Below are positions 12,093 through 24,000 of a stretch of 64,000 nucleotides of DNA, piece by piece. The position numbers and the translations under genes are program-made. Source of the stretch: Mytilus edulis (lineage: Eukaryota; Mollusca; Bivalvia; Mytilida; Mytilidae); contig NC_092348.1 of NCBI RefSeq assembly GCF_963676685.1, positions 16,195,531 to 16,259,530 on the forward strand, in the 5' to 3' direction. Below the pieces are notes generated by a model. It made no database searches. It was not told where the DNA came from and saw only the letters and a program-made list of their open reading frames with translations. Positions within the stretch are counted from its first letter, which is position 1, and every line of letters starts with the position of its first letter.

Positions 12093-15000
12093 ATGGCCGA
12101 TGATACCGGACTCATACCTATACAGCAATCAATTCCATCCGACCTACAAGACAAAGTTACTGCAATATCCGATATATGTTCAAAAACTGCAGGTAAATTA
12201 TATATTTCTTTTCAATTAAAATGTTCAAGTTAATACTGTTTCAATCATGTTAGATCATGTAAAAATTTGAAAACTAAACTTATATAATTAGCCCACAGTA
12301 TTACTCCTACTTTAAAACAGTGTCAAATTATTTCTCACACGGAATTTCAAATACTGAAACTGAATCAAGTGTGCTATGGGTAATATTTTCAAAGTGTACA
12401 TGGTTGGCTAATAATGCCTTTCAAATTGGAAAAAGGAACTAAATAATGATATGACGTTATTTTCAAATTTGGATACACGAGCAGCGAAATTACCTAGGCA
12501 TTAAGATTCTGAAGTAGCCAGTTATAAATAATATAACCTCTTGTCAATTATTTTATTGTGGTCATATTTCTGACAAAAAGTATGATATCAAATACTTATA
12601 TGCAGTATTTTTAATCGAGTGTATTTTTTATATCTACCAGGTCTTCCAGATGCCTTGGATGACAATAAGAAAAGATGGCTTGTTGTTGGTATATGTCTCC
12701 ACTCAGTGATCTCACCTACACTGCGAACGTTTATTACTCCGGTTCTTGACACCTTATATAACTCACTTGTAGTTTCAGATAACATTGATAAGCAAACATA
12801 TAGTACTCATTTGAAGAAATATATACCAACTAAAACTAATTTGAATTATGAGGCTATTAACACCAACAGTACTAAGCTTGTAAGAAACGTTAAGCAGTAC
12901 ATGCAGTATGACTACAGAGTCTACAATGCTGTTGATTTATCCAAACTATTTGTACAGACGTTTATGGCTCATTACACAGCGATCGACGATTCTTGTGATT
13001 CATCAGCTTTGCTAGGAATCATCATAAATATTTTACCAAGTCTACAATCTACTGCTAAAAAGGCAAGTATAAAATAAGCCTATATTTTGATAAGCATATT
13101 TTCGTACAAACTTTAGAAGATAATTTTTGAAATGACCCCAATGAAATATAGTTTCAATTGTTAAAACACCAAATGTGCAATAAAATTGATTAATAAAAAA
13201 AGAAATTGTCACAAACTATATTCTCCTTTTTGATACTTTGCAAAAGTGTAGCTTATATCAGGCTTTAATCCCGCTGCAAATGTTTGCACCTGTCCTAAGT
13301 CAGGAATCTGATGTACAGTAGTTGTCGTTTGTTTATGTAATATATACGTGTTTCTCGTTTCTCGTTTTGTTTATATAGATTAGACCGTTGGTTTTCCCGT
13401 TTGAATGGTTTTACACTAGTAATTTTGGGGCCCTTTATAGCTTGTTGTTCGGTGTGAGCTAAGGCTCCGTGTTGAAGGCCGTACTTTAACCTATAATGGT
13501 TTACTTTTTAAATTGTTATTTGTATGGAGAGTTGTCTCATTGGCACTCACACCACATCTTCCTATATCTATTTAAAAAATATATCACTAAAAATTATTGG
13601 TCATCAAGCTTGATAAGAATTAATTAAATTTTGTTAAAAAGATATGGGAAAACACTTTTGTTTGAATAGACAGGAAACTTAATTTTAAGATGAATTATGA
13701 GGAGATGGCTGTTAACATGTTAGCTCACAGTACTGATTTTCTTGCTTCAAAACAAAAATTAAAATAATACACGAGTTTATAAATCAAATTATTATTTAAT
13801 TATTGCCCTTTTTAAACAATTTTTTTTCTTCGAAATGGAACCAAACAAAAAAAGTATGTATTTGTAAAAGCAGTTGATTATATATCAAATTATTAGTTTC
13901 TTTTAATGTCAGATAGTTCAACCATATGAATTGCGGCAGTACTTCCATTTTGCGCCAATTTGCATTTCATTTGCCCAAAAAAATCTTTCATTGCACTGCA
14001 ATTATATTTCATTTGCGCCTTGTATATAAAAATAAAGATCATTTGCGCCAATATTAAAGATTCTAAAGGTTAATCCTATTAAGAATAGATTTATTCAAAA
14101 GATACTTTTAATAATAACTTTTTACCCAAGTTTTGTTCATACCGCACTCCCACTAGGCCACTATTGCATTTCGATCTGTGAAAAAAATTTGACGATCGTA
14201 GAACGCAGTAAGGTCAATATACGGTCGTGGTGAGGTCTTCATGATCGTGATGAGTGTGGCCAACTTTGAACATGTTCAAAACAATCAGGTGCGATCGTGG
14301 CGAAATCAGGTCGCAGTAGAAGCGTAATAACAGCGCGGTAAGGCCGTGGTAAGATCGCAAAGGTCGATGTACCATCATAGCGACAGCACGATTCTAGACA
14401 GAGATACTTCGCTAGGACCTCACAGCGAGTTTACTACGACCTCAATACGACTATCACGTTCTTACAGCGACCCAAACACGCTTCCATGACGACTATATTA
14501 CGTTTATACCATGCTGTACAAGACAACAGTACGATTTTAGTACGCCCACGCCGTCCTCATCACGCTGTTCTTACGTTCGTACTTCGGTTATCATGCTCAT
14601 TGTCATTTTAAATTTATAAAAGCTTTCCAACTTTTGTTTGGCTGTATGTAATTTGAACCTCTTGTCCTTTATCGCCAACGACTCAATCATTCTTGAGTCT
14701 TGTGTCATCCCTAATATCGATATCTAAAGCATTCTCATTTGAACTTTATGGACCAGCAATAACTTGTGATTTAGTTTGGACTGTTCGGTCCGACATATAT
14801 CTTCCTAATCAAGATTCGCTTCTATCAGATCTCACTCTTTCTCTACCTCTACCCTTTCCATTGCGTATATTTTGGTAGAATGACTGTGTTTTTTTCTGAG
14901 AAACTCTACGTATCAATGAAAAAGAAGGAATGATACAGTATTTATATGGAACACGGTATTAACGTGTTATGTTCATAGTATGGTTGTGGTAAGAGCGTGC

Positions 15001-18000
15001 TATAATCGAAGTAGAAGCGTGGTAAGATCGTGTTGCAATCGAATCAATCGTGGTGTTGTCGAAGTGAGGCCGTGATGAGCGTAGAAAGATTGTTATAATC
15101 GTAATGAGGTCGCAGAATATGTGTGGTGAGAACGTGGTATACTCGAAGCGGGGTCGTTGTAGAAGCGTAATGGGGACGTAAAAGCAGTGAGATTGAAACG
15201 AAAATTTACATTTTCATGCCGCTGATACTGCAAGCTTAGCACGATTTAAATTTATTTTAGATCGCGGTGAGCGTGGTGAGATCGTGGTCTAGTGGGATTT
15301 GGGCTGTACATTATAGCTTATATTCATCAGAGAAATCAGGCATCATGACATTATAATGAAAGCATTACACACTGTTTGTTTTCCTGCATATCTGCATATT
15401 CCCTTATATCACAGTATGTATTTTATCTTTAAACCTTGTATGCAAACTTTAAGACACAATTTACTGCAATTCGGGCGCATTACACCTGCCCCAATATATA
15501 TGAAATATAACCATTCCACTGTCAGTCATACCTCAAAATGTGCACATTTTCAAAATATAAACCTATTATTTTAATGGTATTTTTTAACATGCATGTAAGG
15601 TATATAGAGGTAATCATACTCAGTAAAATAGATCTATGTGTTTGCTCCTTTTGTATTGTTTACATTTTATTTACAGGTACGATCCTTCATAAGAAATCCA
15701 TGGGCACATTGTGATTTCACAGAATGGAACCCAATGAAGTTTTCAGATTGTTTCAAGTTAATGGAACAGATCATTAAAGATTTGAAACTAAATGCTACAG
15801 ATGAAGTTTCTATTTTGAAAGATCTGTCCAAATGGGAAAACTGTGGTAAATCTTTTATTGAGCAAGTTTATGATATTGTAAAAAAAAAATGAAAAGGGAT
15901 AATCACAGATAAATAAACTTATTAGACAAGGACTTAGAAAAAAATAAACGTGACGGATGAGACTTGAAAAAATAACATTTAAAAGCGAAAGTTAAATCAT
16001 GTAAGTCGCCAACTGATATTTTAACTTTATAGAATATATTGAAATGCTACGTTTATTTATGTTATATATAGTACAAATTTCAATTATAATCTCTTACAAG
16101 AATAAAATAGTAAAACGTCTTTTTTTAAATTATAGATGATTACGATGCAAGGTACAAATGAATTGCACAATATAATTAATAACTTCTAATATTATAAATT
16201 CGTATATTTTTACAGGTTTAATTCGTTTGGGGATAGTCACATGTTAAACTATATTTTCGAAGGTAGAGAGAAAACGGCGGATAGCAAAAAGCATATTGCA
16301 CGGTTATTTTTAGAATATATAAAAACCGATTTACTTTGTGACGTCATGTAATGAATTTCATGATATCGTTAAACGTTTTGAAACAAATGATATCTTTAAT
16401 CGATTATTTGACGAAAAAAATCTTCAAATACCTAAGATGTCAAACAAACAAACAAAATAATTAAATAACAACGAATGTGTTGTTATTGTCAAGGAGACAA
16501 TATGATGTATAAAATTCAAACAATATCAAATGACGATATTGATACAAATAAGCATAATGGTCTGAAATTAATAATATAACAAATATAGCCTTTGTATTTG
16601 GTCAATACAGGATGTATCGACCCAAATGCGTATATCGACCTCGGACTTCGTCCTCAGTCAATAACTTCTTTCAGGTCAATATATCCTTGTATCGACCTCA
16701 TACAAAGGCTATATTTGTTTTTCTGCTTCATATAGATCCTACCACCACATCAAATATGATAAAATTGAGAAAGGAAATGGTGAATATGTCAAAGCGACAA
16801 CCACCCGACCATAGAGCAAACTACAGCCGAAGGCAACCAATGGGTCTTCAATGTAGCTAGAATTCCCGATACGATATTTATCTTTTCGAGACAGTTAAAT
16901 TTCCAAATTTAAGATGCAGGCTCGTCGAGCATTTTAAATCGTAAAATCTAACCGTCGAGGCTGGATTACTATTATTATTCCATTGCATGTTGATTTTGAT
17001 AGCGAAATCAACATTTGATTGGTTGAAACTTTGACACGTGACGTCGAACAAAACTTCATATTCACCTCTGAGTATCATATTCCCCTCTGACATGTCGGGA
17101 CTAAATCGTGCGACGTTTTGCGCGGTTTATGTTCATAACGTCTTGAACTTCTTATTATCGAAATAGCAATAGCAAATATCATTATCGTAATCAAATTTAT
17201 TTCAGACGTTAAAACAAAAAGACTAATTAAATAATCAATGTTTATCCGTACTGTTTATCAATATGTATGTCGTGTTCAGTAATAAAATCAAGCGAATAAG
17301 TCTGAAAAAATGCCGGTATGCAAACTAATATTTGAAGTTCAGATAGTATACAAAGCTTAGGCAGTAGAATAAAACATTCATTTCCCTTGGCCTCGGGAGA
17401 TATGAAGATTTGTTCACCCTCGAAAAATCATATTTCCCTCGGGCAGAGCCCTCGTGAAATATGAATATTCTTGGGTGAACAAATCTTCATATCTCCCTCA
17501 GGCACGGGAAATAAATGTATACTAGTATATTGCACGCGACTTGGTGGTGGAACCTGTTACTCTAATATTTCAAGACGATAAGTTGACAGTATAAATCCTA
17601 CTTTTCAAAATATCGGCAAACAGATGTGTTCTTTGTGTTTGACGTCATCCTCCATGGTCGCCTTTTTCATGACGTTAGTATAGAAAATAAAAAGTAATGC
17701 AAGAACATTTAACGTAATACCCGATTTTTTACAAATAAAGGACTGATATCAAACGAACAACGTTGATTAGATAAACATTATCAACAAGTCAGGAAAAGGA
17801 TAATTTGGATAACATTTCAGAAAGTTAAATATTTAGAATTTCTGTTCTTAAGCAATCGTTACGCTGCGCCCTCCTTATGTAATGCTGAAATTATTTTGAT
17901 CAATGTATATGTTAGCGGCAATAAGTGAAATTAGGCAATAAGCTTAAATCCTAGGTAATAAGCTAACGCCTAGGCATTAAGTTATTGCCTGAAATTTTCA

Positions 18001-21000
18001 GGCATTAAGCTTATTACCTGAAATCTTATGATGATTATTCATCCTATTGCCGAACATAATTTTAGGCAATAAGTGAAATCTGGAATTAATGCATATTTGG
18101 TGTTTTATTCTTGAAATAAGGAGTTACTTAATTTATTTCTAATAAAACATGTGTAAATATACATTCATTTGACAGATCTTCAAATTTAGTAAGTTTATTT
18201 AGTAATTTTAGCAGTTAAAAAACAGAATTTACACATACTTTTTCATGTTTTTGTGATATTACTAAATATTAGATTTAAAAAAGTGATTGTTATAATACAA
18301 TTAAAGAAGAGGGAGATTCTATAAAACAATGTTAATATTTATTAGAAATTTTTTTCACTTCACTATAGTCGAGCTGATTTAAACTGGTCAAAAGTAGACA
18401 AAATTAAAATGTGATTTTTTTGCTCACACCATTTTTCAATTTTTTTATAGGATAAGTAAGTTTTCTTTATTACCAGTTTCACAACTTGTGATAACAAAAT
18501 TATTTGAACACAAATTTTTATCAAGTTTTCATATTTTTAGATTATTATTTTAATATAGATAACATATCTTATTAGTGATTTTATTGCTAGTCTCTTGTGG
18601 AGTGTTGTGACACTTCCATTTCACCTCCCTCAAAGCATGCTTAATACAAAAATTTATGATAAAAGAGATGATTTTTCATTTCCTATTGTTAATTATCCAT
18701 TTTTAGATGGTGACGTTCCCTTGTCACCATATTATGGTGTTTATATATCTCAACTTGTACGATTCGCTCGTGTATGTAACAATGTATTAGATTTTAGCGA
18801 GAGAAATTTATGTATTACTGAAAAATTATTACACCAGGGTTTTCGATATCACAAACTGGTCAAAACATTTACTAAATTTTATCACCGGTATAAGGAAATA
18901 ATTCGTAAATATAACTCAACATGCAGACATCTTATACGTTCAGGTATTTCACATCCAAAATTTTATGGAAATATTCTTTATAAAGCACAAAAATGTCAGT
19001 ATTCTCCTCAGAAACTAACAAAACCTTTAAATAGACTTATTAAAAGGGGATATAGTTACGATACTGTTGTCAGGTCATTAAAGATTGCATATTTTGGCTT
19101 TAACATTGATTCACTGATAGGGTCTTTGCATCGGAACTAAACACATTTATTTCTAAAAAAAACAGTTGTTGGCATGACACGGGTTATGTTCTTCTCATAT
19201 ATTTTATGATAGTATGATACTAAACCCCTAACGGGAGGGATTGTACCTGATATTCATATGATGAAGACATAATCTTTCAATCAGTTTAATTGAGGTCTGG
19301 AGCTGGCATGTCAGTTAACTGCTAGTAGTCTGTTGTTATTTATGTATTATTGTCATTTTATTTATTTTCTTTTGTTACATCTTTTGACATCAGACTCGGA
19401 CTTCTCTTGAACTGAATTTTAATGTGCGTATTGTTATTCTTTTACTTTTCTACATTGGCTAGAGGTATAGGGGGAGGGTTGAGATCTCATAAACATGTTT
19501 AACCCCGCCGCAATTTTGCGCCTGTCCCAAGTCAGGAGCCTCTGGCCTTTGTTAGTCTTGTATGATTTTAATTTTTAGTTTCTTGTGTATAATTCGGAGT
19601 TTAGTATTACGTCCATTATCACTGTACTATTATGCATATTTTAGGGGCCAGCTGAAGGACACCTACGGGTGCGGGAATTCTCGCTACATTGAAGACCCAT
19701 TGGTTGCCTTCGGCTGTTGTTTGCTCTATGGTCGGGTGGTTGTCGCTTTGACATATTCACCATTTCCTTTCTCAATTTTATTTTACTGATTATATGTAAA
19801 ATTTTAACTATTTGCAGTTAGTTTGTTCAATTCTAATATAAAACGTAGTTATATTTTTTACTTATGTTTTGTTTCATAGAGTTTACAATGTACAAATTAT
19901 TATAAATTAAAACTAATATTTATTTTCTAATAATTAGACGGTTTTTAAATTAAAGTTGCAGGTTAAATTTGATACAATATTATTTTTTTTCATTTGCTAT
20001 TTTTAATACGCGGTTAGGACATCCTAGCTAAGATAATCCTCAGATAGCTGCAATGTCCATGCTGAGACATGTCGTAAGTCGGTCCTTATTTTATCATAAT
20101 TTCTGTCCTAGGAATATCTTATAGGATCGATCTTAGGATTTTTTCATTTGCTATTTTCTTTTACGCCAAAACAAAGGACAGCGGTTAGAACATCCTAGCT
20201 AAGATAATCCTCAAAAGTAAAGCTCAGATAGCTTCGATGTGCATACTGAGACATGTCGTAAGTTTGTCCTTACTTTATCATGATTACTGTCATAAGAATA
20301 TAATTTTACAGGACCAATCACAGGACAATTTAATTTCGATAAACCCAGTTCTCTTAATGTTATTGTGTAACAAATATATTTTTATTTAAATGAATAAATG
20401 TCTTTTATTTACTCGCATTTATACTTTAGGCATTAAGCTTAATGCCTGCACTTATTTTTCAGGATTTAAGACTAATGCCTAACATCATTTAGGCAATAGA
20501 CTTACTGCCTAGGCGTTAGCTTATTGCCTAGGATTTAAGCTTAATGCCTAAGTTCACTTATTGCCGCTAACATATATATAACGGATAGCGGCATATTTAA
20601 CTTGGCTGTTCAAGGGAAGACAACATATTCAAATTATAATGATATATAGGTTCAGAAAATCTGAACAGCCATTTCAAAATAATGATATGCTGAATTGGAT
20701 CAGTTTTTGGCCTTTCCATAAGCCATCATCTGATTTCAAAGAAAAGTGTTGCAATATGTTTCTAATGTGCAAAGAGCGTGGCCACTTTTGCGTGGTACAA
20801 AAAGCGTATGCTTTTATAATTGAATAATTTTTTTCAGTTTTAGCAAAGGATAAAAAAAAAAGTATCATATACACATTCTACATATGAAGAAGTTCTTTCT
20901 AGACTTTCATTAAGCATTACAAGTCTAGAAAACAATAATCTTAGCAGATTTTAATTTGAATTAGAATTTATTTCTATGTATTTCTAGGAATCAGTTTGCT

Positions 21001-24000
21001 TAGCGGTACACCGCTAGGCCTAGAACTAGTAAATGAGATTCGTGAACAGACACGGGATTTAGCCGAATATGCACAAACTGTTGCATCGAGTGCAGATGAC
21101 AACTTTGAAAAAATCCGAAAGGAATTGGTAGAAATTACAAAAACATTTGATGATAGAATTAGCTTTATTGAAAAAGAATTAAAAATGAAAATTGAAGATG
21201 ACAAAATGATGCAAGATCGCCTATTGTGTCAGGAAGAACAAATTACATTTCTTGGAAATGAACTTCAAAGACACGACCAAGAAACAATTCCAAAACATAA
21301 AAGAGGTAAACATTGATTTGTACACGTCATTGTAATGTTATGTATCACTTACAATCTAACTAACAAACAACACAAATGAAGCAAAGTAAAACTTCTGAGA
21401 GTAATCAAAGTTACCGAGTGCTAGGTTTTTGCTCAAAAACTAATTAAAAGACATGTATATAAGACTAAAATATGTATTAGTATATATCCAACATACATTC
21501 GAATGAAGTGTAATTACTTTATAAACGGTCAGAGAAAAATAACCGTGTGCTATTAAAAAATACAAACATCAACACAATGATGAACCTTGCTTGTTTTTTT
21601 TTCAAAAATCCCATTTCTTATGAAGTTGGTAAAATTATGTAATTGTACTGAAATTTCGAAATAAATTCCCTCAAGCAATATTGAAATTGGTGGTTTGGGT
21701 TGTTCTTTTAGCTTTTTGAGCTCTTAAATGCTTTATTTCTAAATATTTGTTCACGCGCGCATCATATAAAGTATATTTTCAAAGACTAGTTGTACACACG
21801 CATTCGACATTTCTACATGTATCGTATGGTTTACTTGAAGAATGTTGTACCGCCTTTGTAGGACCATGTTTTGACCAAGTGGCCGTTTCTTTCGATTGTT
21901 TTATTACAAAAGCTTTTAGATATTTTTGTAATATTTTAACTGTGCTTCAACTAAATTTTAAAATACCATAAACAAAAAAATCAACGCCTCTAGGATGCAA
22001 TATGTATGGCTTTAAGGTTTATATGATCTTAAACACCTTATAGTTTTGCCTTTCCAAACTTTTTGTAAGTCTTTTAAGATTATTATGGACACTCGTGTTG
22101 AATGCACATATGTTTTTGAAAAAAACTGGCATCTTTGATAAATAGAAAAACGTTATTTTTATTTTAGCACAACATGGAGATAATATAAAACAATGGAAAG
22201 AAGATGATAAAAAGTTTTTTGTTACAAGGGCAACAGAACATGTGATATCCAAAATATGTTCATCTAACATTGCTGTTGTTACAGGAAGTTCCGGTTCTGG
22301 TAAATCTTCCCTAATTCATCATATTGCATTATATTTACATAGTAAATATGAATATGAAATTGTTCACTCATCATTTGTAACAGCACCTGCTGATATCATA
22401 AATTATCGAAATGAAAAACGAAATCAAGTTTTTGTCATTGACGACATTTGTGGGAAAAAGAACATTAATCTACAAATTGTACAAACATGGTCAGATTTGG
22501 CAGGCCCGGTTGAAGAAATATTCAAAGACAATGTTATCGAATCCCAGAATACGACAGTACGAACAGACAAAACTAAATTGGCTAAACTGTTGGTTTCGTG
22601 TAGACTAGAGGTGTTTAAAGACAAATGGTTCCAGCAACTGTGTTGTTTTATTAAGCATGAATGTAATATATTGTCAGACTCTCTTTGTCTCCTCCCTGAA
22701 GAGAGACTGTTGATGATAAAGCAGTATCTACCCAACGATAGGATTAAAGAAGTCAATGACATTCTGAATGAGTTTAATTTTTTCCCTTTGCTTTGTAGAC
22801 TTTCAACCGATAGATCGTCAAAAGAATTAAGAACTCTTTTTTTAGCACCTATAGCTACAATAAGGGCCGATTTAGAAGAAATCATTCTAACAGAAAACAA
22901 ATTCAAACAGTGCGCTCTCGTGTTATGTTTAATATTTGAAGAGGGGTTCGATGAACAATGGCTGAAGTTTAAATTAGTCTCAAATGACATTCAAACTAAA
23001 ATAAAAAGAATTGGAGAAGAATTTGATATCAATTTAGACGTAGAGATACTTAGACGCTCTTTAATTGATGCTTTTTGTAGTCTGACGGGAACATATCTCA
23101 GGAATAGAGGCACGAGTTATGAATTTTATCATGACAAAATTTATGACACTGCAGTTATTGTTTTTGGACAATATTTTAAAGAATGCTTTATCAAATATGC
23201 ATCTGTGTCATTTATCGGTGATAGATATATATTGGAGTCAGTAGGGGCTACAAATAATGACAGCCTAGTTATAATTTCCGAGGACATGGAAGAGTCCTAT
23301 TTTTGTAGACTTTTAGGAGATTTGGAAAAGAAAAATGTTAATAGCACACTACATAATAAACAATTAGTATATGAGTCTTTTAGAATGAAACTAATTAAAT
23401 TTTTCGAGATAAATATTGACGTAACTACAACTATATTCAATCAACTCGATGAAAGTGGCATTATAACGAGTATTGGTTATGAAGATGATGATGATGATTA
23501 TGACGACTTCTGTATCGGTATGAACAAGGAAACGCAGATATCAACTTCTCTGATTGAATCCATTCGGGAGGGTTATGAAGATATTATTGAATTCCTTATT
23601 AAAATAGGTTGTAATGTAAATTTATTTGATAGCAACGACAGGTCACCATTATATATTGCTTGTGAACTAGGATTCACCAACGTGGTAATACTGTTGATTA
23701 ATCACAATTGCATTGTATCAGCACATGGTTTAATTGATTATTTTCCATTGAATATCGCATGTGCAAACGGATATACGGAAATTGTGAAATTGTTAATTGC
23801 CAATGAAATTGATGTCAGTAAGATTTCTTTTTTTAACGGAACGCCGCTGATAAATGCGTGTAAAGGAGGGCATTTAAACATAGTTCGTTTGCTTTTACAA
23901 AAAGATGCAGATGTCGATGAATGCGAATATTTTGATGATGATTGCACACCTTTGGATGTAGCATGCGGAGGTGGGTATACAGATATTGCACAACTTTTAT

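Larger units (their letters stand above)
17911..20571. mobile_element. Composite 2.7 kb element with long palindromic terminal repeats
   Basis: The outer ends are inverted repeats of about 150 bases that begin GTTAGCGGCAATAAGTGAA on the left and finish TTCACTTATTGCCGCTAAC on the right. Each arm is built from AGGCAWTAAGCTTAA-type units in alternating orientation, including the perfect 20-base palindrome at 20428-20447. The flanks are AT repeats, so a TA or ATAT target duplication is possible. Inside are a retroelement fragment (18595-19790) and a tandem duplication (19991-20315), so the interior looks invaded. It sits in intron 3. Confidence 0.75.

Noticed and set aside
14693-14878. Small frame in the core of the CGTGGT-motif element
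   Set aside because: It is only 61 codons, has no motif and is no longer than expected by chance; no transposase signature was found.
22424-22990. 188-codon minus-strand frame
   Set aside because: It is the antisense shadow of the nSTAND3 region, whose plus-strand reading has clear Walker motifs.
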